A DNA stretch of 64,000 nt from NCBI GenBank assembly GCA_003956705.1, contig QZCP01000035.1, positions 124,001-188,000 of the forward strand. Direction: 5' to 3'. The translations under genes were made by a program, and so were the position numbers. The DNA comes from Brevipalpus yothersi (Eukaryota; Arthropoda; Arachnida; Trombidiformes; Tenuipalpidae). The notes under the pieces are model-generated. The model saw only the letters and a list, made by a program, of their open reading frames with translations. It was not told the DNA's origin and did no database searches. Positions 1 through 13,859 of the stretch are shown in pieces (positions within the stretch are counted from its first letter, which is position 1; each line of letters opens with the position of its first letter).

Positions 1-1444
<1,444 letters not shown>

Positions 1445-1447
<3 letters not shown>

Positions 1448-2004
1448 CGTCTAATCATATTATACACACTCCCAAGATAATTGATAGTCCTTTTCTCGCG
1501 AATTTTTGGCAATTTTCTCTCTCTTTCTTCACACTTATACTTCTCCTTGAACTCACTTGCCTCCTCTAATCGCTAATTTTCAATTTGATCACTTTCTCTC
1601 TCACTTTCTCTCTCACTTTCTTTCTCTTTTTGACTTCCTCCCTCTCTTGCCTGACAAGTTTTCTCTCTCAAAAACGCTGCCCGTCGTTCACAATCTCGAT
1701 TTAAGAGCCATTTTTATAAGTAGGACGTGTCCCGTAACGATCGCTACCTGGTTCCGAGCTCGACGTTCCTCCAACTCAGCTCCTTCAGCAACTTCGTCAG
1801 TCAGTTTAGACTTCGTTGAGGTTCGTCAACGAAAGTGAAACCTTTAAGTCAACCGTCGACTTGCCATACCGTCTGACCGAGCTGAGCTTGTTCGTTCTTT
1901 CTCTCTCCTTCTCTACGCTCAAACAGCGAAACTTCTACAGCCGCAACTTTGTGGATTTGACTTACCATCATCACAGCGATCGGTCAAAGTAAACTGTTAC
2001 AAAA
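1445..2004 (+). promoter_or_regulatory. pyrimidine-rich probable promoter and 5' UTR of the secreted-protein gene
   Basis: This stretch is rich in CTCTCT and TTTCTCTC runs, with initiator-like TCAGT motifs near 1798-1804. It leads into the ATG at 2005 with an AAAA context. No TATA box is obvious. Assignment as promoter and 5' UTR is inferred from position only. Confidence 0.35.
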
Positions 2005-3341
2005 ATGCAAAAGTTTTTCATCACAATCACCGTTCTGCTATTAATATGTGCTCTAGTGTGTGTTGATGGTCAACGAAATCGTGGCCGAGGCAGAGGCCGC
2101 AATCGTAAGCCCAAAGGAAGTTGTCATCTTAAGGAGATCGACCAGTGTATTGGACGTCTTGATAAATACAATAACAATAATTCATCCAAATTGTTGACAA
2201 CTTCTCGTGGATTAGATGAAATATGCACGTAAGTCATCGATTTGAGTGTGTTGATTGATTTAGCTCTCATCAATGCCCATCAATTTCCAGGAATTCCATT
2301 GATGTTGTGACCTGTTTCCGTAATTACATGACCAAGTGTGGTACGCCACTTCAACGAGAGCTTTTTGAGTTTGCGATTGAACAGTTCTCCAAATCAATTG
2401 ATCAATTCTGCAAACCTGGTCCATTAAGAGAAGGTAATTTTTCCCTCCCGAAAGCAATAAACAAGATTGCGTGTTTCCGGTGATAATCGAAAATTCTCTT
2501 CTGTCTTTTTTGTTCTCTCTCTCCTCCTCAATCCCAAAATTGTCACCTTGGAATTGGTCAACAATTATTGTCCAAATATCAAATACCGAAACAGAATTCC
2601 TACGAAATTCTCCATGCATAGTCAATCGTGTGATCTCCAAGAGTAACTACAAGGATAAGTGTGTGAATAACTTTTTGTCAACCATCGATAAAACCAATAA
2701 ATTGAAGGAGATGGACGATCGATTGGATACAATTTGCTGTTCATATAACCGATGGGAAGGATGCGCTTTCAATCTTATTGAAAAAGAATGTACCGAGAAG
2801 GGTAAAACAGCCATGCAAAATTTTATCGATAAGGCATTTGGAGGTGAGTAATCGAATGGAATTTTTTTCTCTCTCTTTTTTCCATCTCCTTTCTCATATT
2901 GGCCAAATGAGCACCCAAAAGATTATTCAGATAATGTTGCATAGTCGAAAACATCTCTCACACACATACAAACACTCATGCTTAGAATGTTTGAGTCTTT
3001 CTGATTGACATTCGATGTGGACACACACACACGCATGAATTTGTCTTCCGATTTTCACTTTCATCCATACTTTAATACTTTATTTGGGTCATTTTGGAAA
3101 AGTTATCATTTTTGTCCTCATTTTTTTCTCATCATCATCTTCATTTCCTTCCATCTCTCTTCTGTCCATCTTATCTGATGCAGGTTTAACGAATTTGATC
3201 TGCTCATCAAACGCATTTGATCCCGCCTCACAACGTTGCACCTCACTATATGCTGCCCCAGGAGCTCGACCGAAGGGTAAACTGAGCGACAATCCGGTGA
3301 CCAAGTATATAGCATCTTATTTTGGATTCTTGTTCACATGA
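2005..3341 (+). CDS. secreted cysteine-rich protein, possibly DUF19/T20D4.11-like
   Basis: Coding exons 2005-2228, 2291-2433, 2595-2843 and 3184-3341 join in frame through GT-AG introns to give 257 residues. The protein starts with a clear signal peptide (MQKFFITITVLLLICALVCV) followed by a short RG-rich stretch (NRGRGRGRNR). The mature part has spaced cysteines (CHLKEIDQC, EICT, VVTCF, TKCG, QFCK, SPC, DKCV, ICCS, EGCAF, KECT, LICSS, QRCT), the kind of scaffold seen in DUF19/T20D4.11-like secreted proteins of nematodes and arthropods. That family assignment is tentative. There is no transmembrane segment after the signal. Introns are short (62-340 nt). A poly(A) signal lies at 3967-3972. It is probably extracellular; its function is unknown. 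Confidence 0.75.
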
Positions 3342-3966
3342 GCATCTTCAACCATCCTCTCTCTCTCTCCATCATCATCACCACCTCCTCCTCCTCTTCA
3401 AAAATCTTCTCTTCTTTCCCTCTCCTCCCAGAACTGATGGGAATGATTGGGAAGAGCGATGAGAGAGAGAGAGAGAGTCAACGAAAATTTAAGTGAAAAA
3501 AACACGTTTGATCATCATCGCCATCGCCATTTGCATTTTTTTAATTTTTCATCCTCAACTTTCTTCTATCATCATCATTCAACGATCAATTGACAAGCTC
3601 AGCTAACATGGTCAGCTATCGAAGATATTGCAATAACAATCAGACTGACCATTGTGATCGGAAAAAAACTTTGACACATGATGATAGTAACAATATATCA
3701 ACCAATCTCTCTCTATCCATAATTTTAGCTAGAAAATCTAATCACATTCCTCTTCTCACACAAATTTACCCACCATTGTGCTTCCTGACCTTTGACGAGG
3801 ATTATTTATCCAAGATTAATTGATTGAAAGATAGAGAGCGAGAGAAAGAACAAATTAAATTAAATCATGTGATTTTTTCTGTCCTTCCAGAACAGCTTTG
3901 TCCAACTTTGATACTTACCAAATGAGAAAAAATACCCTTTCTACTGTACTGATCGACAATCGTTGA

Positions 3967-3972
3967 AATAAA
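3967..3972 (+). other. poly(A) signal AATAAA
   Basis: AATAAA about 630 bases after the stop of the secreted Cys-rich gene. It is the first canonical signal on that strand that I noticed, so a 3' UTR of about 640 nt is likely. Confidence 0.5.
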
Positions 3973-3989
3973 AAAAAAGTTGGAATTCA

Positions 3990-4757
3990 TAAATTTTTTT
4001 TCTATCCATTTATTGCGACATGACCAAGGACATGTCTCCTCAAGTACATGTCAAGTTGAGAAAACTTTTTCTTTCTTTTACTTGAAATGATTGCCAAAAC
4101 AATAGGAAGGTCCAAAGTCGGGTTCTGAACGCTGATGGTACGAATAGCTCTTGAAGTTTGAAGTGTTTTGTTTTTTCAACAACTTTCAACGAAAATTTTC
4201 ATGAATCAGAAATTTTAAGAGGTTTTTGGGAATTTCAGTTGAACAATTTCATCTTCCATTTCATGAAGATGGTGTTTATTGGAAATAATAGGTTTTAATA
4301 CAATAAAATCGGCTATTGCACGAAATAAGATGGGCTCACAAATGGAGTCAAATGGGATCAGATGTGTACCATGAATATTAAAATTGAGTGACCATAATGG
4401 TTATATATCAATAAAATATTGCCATTGAAATGGAGCAATATGTTAATTAAATGCATAAAACAGGCGCAAGCTGGGAATCACTTAACAAAAAAGAGGAATT
4501 TTTTTCATAGAATTATTCGGTAAAAATTGATAAAAATGCCAAAAATGAAGATGATAATTTCGAGGCTCCATATCATGTTCAGAATTGTTTTCATGGCAAA
4601 TTCTTTTTTTTAGTCTCCGCTTTTATCGTCAGAATAATCTCAAAGTTTTGGGATATTTCTCCAACAATTCTGTTCAGAACTCTAGTTCGATGCGTTGAGT
4701 GAAAAAAACACTGTTCGATGTGTTGATATTTTTAGGCATCTTTTGATTCAGGACCTC
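3990..4757. other. convergent intergenic region
   Basis: This stretch lies between the 3' UTR of the secreted-protein gene and the stop codon of the minus-strand tetraspanin. I see no supported gene. It should contain the tetraspanin 3' UTR. Confidence 0.5.
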
Positions 4758-7700
4758 TTAAACCGCAATAGCGTTTGCTAGAGCGCAAGCAAAGCAGGCA
4801 GCCAATAATAAAGTTACACAAACGATACATAGAGCAACCAGAGCGACCACATTAAAAAGATTAATCATATCTTTGATACTTTGATCACATCCTACAGTAA
4901 ATTTGACCTGATCCCTGCGACATTTACCCTGACGATTTATTTCTGGCTCTTGGCAACATGATAATGGAACCTCACCCCTGTATTCATTAGGTATCGTACG
5001 GCCCCACCAGTCTGGACCATCAAGACCACAACATTGATTTTCCCATTGAAATCGATCAATCATCGAAGTCACCGGTCTATTGGGATTTTCTGAGGAGTAT
5101 TCTTTAAAGAATTTCTCCATCCTATCGGTATTGAATTCTTCAACCTGAAGAGCAACGAAAAAATCAAAATTAAATGCGATGATTTCAGATAGGACAAATG
5201 GATGATTAAAAAATTTGAGTTGAACATCATCTGGATCGATAGAATCACGCTAATCAGTTTAGTAACAATCGGAAGTTCAAGAAAAACAGATGAGTTTTGC
5301 TGAAGGTTCCAGGTATTTTATGGAGATGGCCAAAAAATGTTCTCCATGATCGATTTAAGCATAAATCATAATCACTTCCTGGACATGTATGGTAGGGTTC
5401 ATTTCTCAAATTTAAGAAGAAAGTAATAAAAGCAGCTTTTGTTGATCAATTCAACAAACGAATTGGTTTATCCTCGAACTAAATAATCTGATCAAAAGTG
5501 TGCTAAAGTCGATCAAAATACAAGTAGATCACGCGAATTTTACCTCTTATAAGAATAATTGAATCAGGAATGAACGATGAAAACTCCAATCTTCAAGGAA
5601 AATCGAATCCTACTTTCGTTTTTAGAACAATTCTTTCGTGAACATCGAGAATCTCTAACAAAAAGAATTTACCCTAATGAGACCTTTTCGATCAAAGCCA
5701 ATGACCTAGAACATGAATCTCTCCTCTTTTACATGACTTTTTAATTCAAATGAGATCATAGAACCTGGATTTAGGGCAAACAAACCAAAAATTATAATTT
5801 AATGGGCTAAAAGATGGTGAATTTTCGAGTTCTAAAGAGTTTTTAAGAGTTAAAATCACAGTGAATAATGATAATTAGTTGATGGATATAGTCGGGTAGA
5901 ATAGAATCCTTTGGAATTAATTATTCTTATTTGAATCTTAGGAGAATTTGGAATGTTTCGGATCATAATTCGATGAACCATCAAGTTTAGGAGTTATACG
6001 AATAAAATCAAGAAATTCTGAGTTTTCTGATACTTTCTTACTTCGAATCATCCACAAATGATATGGAAGCTCAATTATGATCAATATTCTGAAAACTGCC
6101 GATCACAGTCTGCAAATTCAGCGGATATACATTTTACAAATGGAAGGACTAAATTCCATCAGAATTCATGTGAAAAAGGAATTCTCCTTGATCTATCGAA
6201 GCATTCGTATTGAATTTCAATTCCAAAGTGACAATCACCAGTATACTTTGATGAAAAACTTGCTATTTTTGCATACAAGCAGTCGAACATATTGATTCCA
6301 AAGAGAAATATACAAAGGATACAAAAATGCTCTTGAAGTTTTTTATGATCGTTCTCAGTTTGAAAATTTCATTTGATCATTCTTCAAAATGAATTACGAT
6401 TATTATGCTGTATTTGTGAATACAAAACACAGTTTTTAAACATACACGAGCCATAGGATGAACTCTAAGCAACAAACATTCGTGTATTTCTCAGAATTCT
6501 ATGATTTAAAACAAATATTCATGGAGCTCAAAAAAATTCTAATCCTCATCAAATAATTCAGAATATTTCTTCCTTGTTCATGAAAGAAATCCAAATTAGT
6601 CTTTCAATCGATTGAAATAGATATACAACACGCGAATTTTGTGGAAATGAGCTCAAGGAGAAAAATTCTCAGGCTTTTTGACAAGAAATTGTGAGAAATA
6701 TTCTCTCATCGATCGAACTCTAAATGGATGGGGCAATACATGCGTTCATCATGAATCGATCGTTTGTGGAAAGAATCGCAGGAAACTGAAACATTTCGCC
6801 CAGTACAGAATACTGAGAATACAGTAACATGGACAAAACACGAGAATGCCTCTCTTTCTCATCAACAATTACTTTGAAAATGAATCGATTGAGACTGAAA
6901 AAGAGGAAACGAAAAGTTACAAAGTGTAAAGGGCTATTGAAATAGGATGGGTTGTTCCGCTCTCTTCCTTATATTCCCATGATACATAAGAATTATTAAG
7001 TGTGGCCATTTGATCAAACCTCTCAGTTCTATTGCTACTACTATTTTATTCAACTACCAGGAAGTTTCACTGATCATTTCGCTACAAAGTACTTACAAGA
7101 CTAACTGTGTGAAACATTATTCTCAAACCCTACAAGAGAATAAAAACTTAATTTGTTTCATATTCTAATGCAAATTTGGTTCTATGAACCCTATTTTTTC
7201 TGCTCAATTCTAGCAGTAGGTTGATTATATATGATCGGTTTTCATTCTTGGAATATACAATAATCCCAGCCTCATAAGATAAGTGATCAGAGTCTCACAA
7301 TTGGCATGCAACGAGTAGATGATACTTTTTAGAAACCTAATTTTCTTCCTTGAAAGTTTTTTCGAGCCAAACAGAAAACAATGAGTCAGCCTAATAAATA
7401 ATTTGAATAACATCAATCTTATTATGCAATCGGAGAGAGCTTTAGGTTTCACGGGAATACAAGACCATGAATTCTAATCTCATTCGAAGGGTTCGAGTAG
7501 GAGAGAATTTTTTCCCGTCACTCTTATACCTGGTCAATTTTGAATGTCAAATCGATTGTACAAGTTCACACTTCGTATCGATTTGCGACTCTACTTGATC
7601 GTGACTCCAATAAATCATGATCATTCTCTCTTTTCTCTCCTTTTCTCCACTTCATTCTTGGTTTTCTAGCAAATATCATGTTAACACCAAACGGTTGACA

Positions 7701-9685
7701 TGAGTATTGATCTAATTGTACAATTGTAATACTTCCTCAAGCTTCAGTATCATTCTAACTATTATTATTACGTAAAAATGACACGAAAATTAGCGCTCAA
7801 ATGCAAGGGTAATCTAAGAGTTGCACCAATAGTACATTCAGTGATCACAAGGACATTAACCTGTCTCAACTCAACATTTTAGAGCAAAAGATAATTGATT
7901 TTTAACCTTCTTTAAGCATTCCAAAAGAATTTTCGATTGAAAACTCGTAGACGGAAAATGTTTATGACCAAGATCTTACCTCTTTCCGATATTGTACCAT
8001 CATGATCATTGGCGCCAACGTGAGAAGAGCCAAAGCTCCAACAATTATGCAGTACTGTAACGTAACAAGAATGTGTTAGTCAAATTTTCAAGACCCAAAT
8101 TTTGTCATGAATGCTCGGAAACTGTAATTTCAAATACTCTCATGAGCAGCTTTAAGGTCATAAATTTGCTATAATTTTTGAAGCAGTTATCCTTCCCAAA
8201 AAATTGTCCGACCATGTGAACGTTTCCTTTATGTAGAATATTTGATTGCAAATGCTTTATAATTTATTGCTTTCTCGAAGCCTATGGATAAATTTTTTCT
8301 CACTGAATTGTGATGATTTCTTAGCTAATCTTATATTGTTGGTTGTAATAAAATTCTTGGATTCTCTTCATAATTGATAACTGATAACTGACGAGCGAAA
8401 TGCATATTATCGTGATGCATACAATCAATATGAATAAAAGGACTGAGTTTGATTTATATCCAAAATTTGGGCCCCTCTCAATTGATATTTTGAAATTATT
8501 CCAACTGAAGCAAAATTTGAAGGAATGTATCGAATTGTTAAGGGAACTTAAATGAATTCTCACCAATCGAAGAAGACATGAGCTTTCTTTAAGAGCTCCG
8601 CAGCATCCGAAAAATGAGATGAGGAAAACTAAGGCTCCTGAAACAATCATAACGGAAGCTGTTTGATCAGGCGATTGGACCATCTGATCCCAGCTGGCTC
8701 CTCTGGTCAAGAAGTATATTCCACCTCCACAAATAGCTGCTCCAAGACACTGTTAAAATTAAGAGAAGAGGGGGAAAATTTATGAACCAGAGAGGATAAA
8801 ATTTCCATGCACCCAATAATTTGGGAAACTTTAATGATGATTTGTGTTTTAAATCCGAGAGAGAGAAAGGGTTTGTCTAGCTTTCTTCGTCCATGATTCT
8901 CTTGAAATTATCCACTCAAGAGGTTGCTCTAAGATTATGAAATATAGATATGATAATCAGTGTGATACACTTTCAAGGCAACATTTATCAATAATATTGC
9001 TTAGATATACTAAAAAGGATAGAAACGATATCTTGCTTCTCATAAAATAAATTTTTGGAATAGAATTCTAACTCTATCCTTCTCTCGACTATCTCGACCC
9101 TCGATTGAAAGTGACAGGTTTGCAATCAATTCTCTTCTATGCCTGAAGTTCAAGTGGAAACTGATTAGAGTGTCCGTAGACATTCTTTTTTTCTCTCTCC
9201 ATCAATACATATTATGTCACTTATGCTTTTTCCGGAGAAACAAAGCATTGGAAAAGGCAATGAAAAGATAAAACAATAAGTGGTAATGAAGAGACATTGA
9301 AGCTGAGGAACTGCTCTCAAGGGAAAAATAAAAAGAGAGAGAGAGACGATGACGCAGCCCATATAACGTTATAAGCTCAACAAATGATGATGGTAAAGCA
9401 TCAGGTTGATGAAAAAAGAGCATGAAAATTATAGCATTTGATTAAACTTTGAAATTTTAGTATTTCGATGCTAGACATCATGACGATGATATTAACGAAT
9501 GTTGCATTTGATATTTTTTTTATCCCCCTTCTTCCTCTCTATTACTCTCGATGAAACGGAAAGAACTTATTGACAAGTTTCCTTGATAATTAAAATTTAA
9601 AGGTAAAATGTTAACTCACCACAAAAATAAAGTTGAATGTGAAGAGTATGCATTGCATAGCCGAATTGCTGCAACCCTTCACCAT
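4758..9685 (-). CDS. tetraspanin
   Basis: Four minus-strand exons, 9620-9685, 8564-8749, 7980-8054 and 4758-5144, all in phase 0, encode 237 residues. Tetraspanin hallmarks are present: TM1 spans exons 1 and 2; TM2 is followed by FFGCCGALKES; TM3 lies in the 75-nt exon; the large extracellular loop carries the CCG motif (ENQCCGLDGPDWW), then LSCCQ and VGCDQ; and a final TM4 ends in ALANAIAV. Length fits the family (about 230-270). It would organise membrane microdomains at the cell surface or in vesicles; the subfamily was not resolved. The last intron (5145-7979) is unusually long for this window. A (GA)n tract lies about 320 bases upstream of the ATG. Confidence 0.9.
5145..7979 (-). other. 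2.8-kb intron of the tetraspanin gene
   Basis: The intron is bounded by a GTAAGA donor (minus strand, at 7979) and a TTCAG acceptor (5145). The only open frames (for example 6077-6295) are short and featureless. No nested gene, repeat family or RNA gene was recognised. Confidence 0.6.
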
Positions 9686-9999
9686 GATGATAATTTAATC
9701 GTAATAATTTAAATAAATTTGAACACAGATTGGAGACGGAAAAAAATTGATGGACACACAAGAAAAACGTCCAACGACTAGATGAAAAAGTAAAAGTCCA
9801 GTTATGTATTGGATCACTTGTTACTTATTTCTCCACTTCTACGGAAAAAATATCTCAAACACTTGGAAAAAGGTTGTCGTTTATCACGCTCTTGAGTATT
9901 TTTTCTCCCTTTCTCTTCTCTCGCTTGTTGCTCTTCGGGACAATCAATACAACTGATGAACAACACTCATATTGCCATGGCAGAAACTCTCGTTTCTCA

Positions 10000-10082
<83 letters not shown>

Positions 10083-11241
10083 CTTCCATGGGTGGGGGAT
10101 TGGGGTTGGAAAAGCTGGCCATTTCATGAACGACATGTGGATGAACGATTCTTGATAAATCTGCCAGATTTTTGATTGCTCATGCCAGTAGAAATGTTTA
10201 CCAGATCTGTGCTCAAAACGAACACATCTCCGACTGTTATCATTATTGAGGTCTGATGAGTTTCAAACAGATCAATGATCTATGTTCAGAGCTTTTTGAT
10301 TAGCTTGGTCATGATAAAAATTCGATTCCCTCGCATTTTTTCATCAACTCCTAGGAACAGATATTTGCGGAAGGATATTTCTTCGACACATACAATCCAT
10401 AGATAATTACTTATGTAATAAGCTGTCAAATTGAGTGAGAATCATCGACTTTTTCAAGTTATCGATTTATTTGGGAAAATCTGAACCAGGAAGAATTCTA
10501 GTAGGAAAGAATAGTTTGTTCAATTTTTTTTGCAAAACTTACACTTAAAACTTTTAGCTGAAATGAATTTTCCATAATCGAAACTATTTATAACTACTAT
10601 TTCTAGGATTTCTTATTTTTACCCTTACTTCTATTAAAATGTCTCCCAAAATTGAATAGAATTCTAATTGATTCCCTTTGATTATCTAACATTTACTCAC
10701 AATGACATATGGCCAATAGATACACATTTAGGTACTTTTGCGATCTATCAGAACATCTTGGAAATCCTAAAAATCTATCATCTCGACAATTTGGCTGGCT
10801 AATGTTGGAATTCAAGAAGACCGCTAAGCTAGAGTTTACATGCAAAAGTTTACAGCTTCACACAAACCGCGTGCTTCTTCCAGATGAACAGCATGATAAT
10901 GTTGCTTTCAGTTTGGACCTTATTTTGTCCCAAGTGAGAATGTTGATAACAACTTGATCTAGGGTTAATCTTGGAAACATATTAATTCGATTTGTGATCA
11001 GTAGTAAGAAATACTGTTGATGATTAGAATTGGTAGAAATATTTGTCCCCAAGTGACTTGTATCGCCTCAAGTGGTCTTTATCTGTGTTTCTAATTAAGT
11101 TTTTTTTTTCTCGCCTCCTGTTGTCTACTGTTTTCATCAAATAAATTGATTTATATAAATTGAATTGTCGTTTCTAAAGCCTTCATCACTCTTGTAGAAC
11201 TGTTTATCAATTGACTTATATCTTTTCCAATTTAAATTAAA
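9686..11241. other. divergent intergenic region, tetraspanin / carnitine carrier
   Basis: Shared upstream region of the minus-strand tetraspanin and the plus-strand carrier. It contains the GA microsatellite at 10004-10078. An 82-codon frame at 10709-10957 has no recognisable motif and no convincing splice context, so it is left uncalled. Confidence 0.5.
10004..10078. repeat. (GA)n microsatellite
   Basis: An uninterrupted GA tract of about 75 bases, roughly 320 bases upstream of the tetraspanin start codon. The frames through it on both strands encode only RE or LS repeats and are not genes. Confidence 0.95.
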
Positions 11242-12281
11242 ATGTCTGGAGAACAAAAAGTGAATCCTTTTAAGAACCTGATCGCTGGTGGTTTTGGAGG
11301 AATGTGTCTGGTAGCTAGTGGACATCCTTTGGACACAATTAAAGTTCGCCTACAAACAATGGCTAAACCAGAGCCTGGCAAGCCTGCCATGTACAAGGGT
11401 ACACTTGATTGTGCAACAAAAATAATCAAAAAAGAAGGATTCTTTGGCCTCTATCGTGGAATGGCAGCTCCATTGATTGGAGTTACGCCAATGTATATGG
11501 TTTGTTTTGGAGGCTTTGCTCTTGGCCAACGATTACAGCAAAAAGACCTCAAGACACCGTTAACTCTTGTTCAAATTTTCAATGCTGGAATGATATCCGG
11601 TATATTTACCACTGCAATTATGGCTCCAGGTATATATAACTTTTGTTTATAAATTGCTCTTAGATCCATCGGGATCATTGTAAAAATTAGGGTCAATGTA
11701 CTCAAAGATTGGATTTATTTTTTTCTCATTACTTCCTGATTTTGTTTCGCTATTTCGTAGGTGAAAGAATCAAGTGCCTTCTTCAGGTTCAAGCTGCCAA
11801 TCCTAATGCAACTCAACAATACAAGGGACCTTTGGATTGTGGTCGAAGTTTACTTCGTACAGGAGGAATTGGAAGTTTGTACAAAGGAACTTGTGCAACT
11901 CTACTTCGTGATATTCCTGCCAGTGGTGTTTATTTCATGACCTATGAATTTTTTCAGCGCACCTTGACACCAGAGGGTAAATCGAGATCAGATTTAAGTC
12001 CTATGAGGATCTTATTTGCTGGTGGAATGGCTGGTATTTGCAACTGGATAATTGCAATGCCTCCTGATGTACTCAAATCTCGTCTCCAAACTGCACCGGA
12101 AGGAACGTATCCCAAAGGTGTTAGAGATGTATTCAAGCATTTGATGAAAAATGAAGGACCACTCGCTTTGTATCGTGGTGCCGTCCCAGTATTTCTTCGA
12201 GCTTTCCCGGCAAACGCTTGTTGTTTCATGGGATATGAACTTGCTATGAAAGTGCTCAATTGGCTTATGCCTGACTCATAA
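11242..12281 (+). CDS. SLC25A20: mitochondrial carnitine/acylcarnitine carrier
   Basis: Exons 11242-11629 and 11761-12281 join in phase 1 to give 302 residues, the usual length of a mitochondrial carrier. All three carrier repeats are visible, with P-x-[DE]-x-x-[KR] signatures at PLDTIKVRLQ, PGERIKCLLQ (created by the splice) and PPDVLKSRLQ, each followed by the usual GLYRG, SLYKG or ALYRG element. PGERIKCLLQ is characteristic of the carnitine/acylcarnitine translocase (SLC25A20, Drosophila congested-like trachea). It would exchange acylcarnitine for carnitine across the inner membrane for fatty-acid oxidation. Both terminal segments are complete. The start codon lies in an AAAATG context with no competing upstream in-frame start. 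Confidence 0.95.
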
Positions 12282-13859
12282 AACTTGATAAAGAAAAGTA
12301 AAGAGATACAATTTTTTCAAAGTAGTTGTTATAATTGAGAACAAAGGTCATATTTTGTGTTTTTTATGTCAAAAACAAATAGTGTTTACTCTCCTTGAGG
12401 CTCATCAATGATCCCAATCTATTGAATATGATTTAGACATCGGCAATGTAATTTTTTTCGTCTTGATACAATTCATTACATTACATTACTGACAAGTTAT
12501 GAGCTTTTGCAAAACTTATCCACTTCTTCCACTATCTCTCATTATCTCTTGAAGTCCAATTTAATCAAGGAACTGCATCCACTCTGAACCACTCTCCGAG
12601 CCCTTATAGTCTTGGCAAATTTTCAAACAGTCAATTTTAAATTGATCAGACAAAATTTCATCTGAATTAAACGAAATTTATCGACAAAACCTAACAGTTC
12701 ACACCATGAAGCGGCGGCGCTGTTTAGTGTGTACATCATTTAAAGAGCTTGCAAGCCTAACTTGACACATTATCATCTGGTAAAAGTAATTAAATTCGTT
12801 TCATGTTGACAGTTCCATCTCTTCTCCGCTCCACAGCCATCCATATCAGTGGTATTCATGGTGATGATTAATGATTGAGGTGATTTTGAGTGCTCCTTTG
12901 AGTTGTATTCATTTTCATCCCCTTCTGGAATCAAAACACCGGAAGAAGGAGAAAAAAGTCAATTCCAAGAGGAAGCAAAAAAAATTGCTCTCACGATGCA
13001 GCCAAAAGGAGATGCTTTGTACTGTTAAGTTGTGTGTTTCCTTATGTATGGTGTTTGATTTTTGATGCTTGATTCTGTTTCCAATGTATATGTTGGAATA
13101 GAAAAATTCATTAATTATCGATTGTGGATTTTATTGAATCACGTGTGGACACTGTGTGATCATATAATATCATCCAGTTTGTCTCAAAAATCGCGCCAAT
13201 TTACAAGAATTTATGCTCTCACAACTGAAATGCGAAGATGGATGAAGAAAGAGAGAGAAAAGAGAGAGAAAGAGAGACAGACTTTTAACAACATGTTAAA
13301 GGGACTGACTGAATGCCAGATCAGTGCGACTAATAATATGATCTATCAGTAGGGAATAGCTGTTGGACCGCTTTCCATCACTTGGACCAGCTTCGAATAA
13401 CAAATCTCTTTGTTGGTTAACAGATCCACATAGTTTATATATCATTGGAATCGTGTGGTCGAGTTCATCTTCCTCTCTCTCTCTCATACACTCACACACC
13501 TCGAAGGTAAGAACATTGCTCTCGTCTTCGAGTTTTTTTTTGGTGTGACGCTCCAAAAAAAGATCATCATCATGAAGCAAGTGAGGCAAGTTCGTATGTG
13601 TGTGTGTGTGTGTGAATGATTTTTTTCCTTTCCATCTGATTTTGAGATCTTTCACACCAGAAACTTGCTCTCTCCTGCTTTGCTATTCTACCTTAGCTTA
13701 GTGATATGTTGTCCAACTCAATCAGTTCTTTTTTATTCTCTCCTCAATCCATAAGGTATACATTTCATGTGAATTTCATTTATTCATATTCCAGGATCAA
13801 ATCATCGTCTATTGACTTGTGAATCATCATCATCATCTTTCTTAAATTCATAAATCAGT
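12282..13859. other. intergenic region with probable 5' UTR of dock
   Basis: Contains the 3' UTR of the carrier and the upstream region of the NCK/dock gene. A consensus donor (GAAG then GTAAGA) at 13507 and a good acceptor (TATTCCAG) ending at 13794 suggest a 288-nt intron in the dock 5' UTR. Open frames at 12871-13352 are Lys/Arg-rich and unsupported. Confidence 0.4.

Noticed and set aside
6077..7452. Frames inside the large tetraspanin intron that could be nested genes
   Set aside because: Short, A+T-driven, without motifs or poly(A) and splice context.
10709..10957. 82-codon plus frame between tetraspanin and the carnitine carrier
   Set aside because: Has an ATG but no recognisable domain and no splice signals; composition like flanking noncoding DNA.
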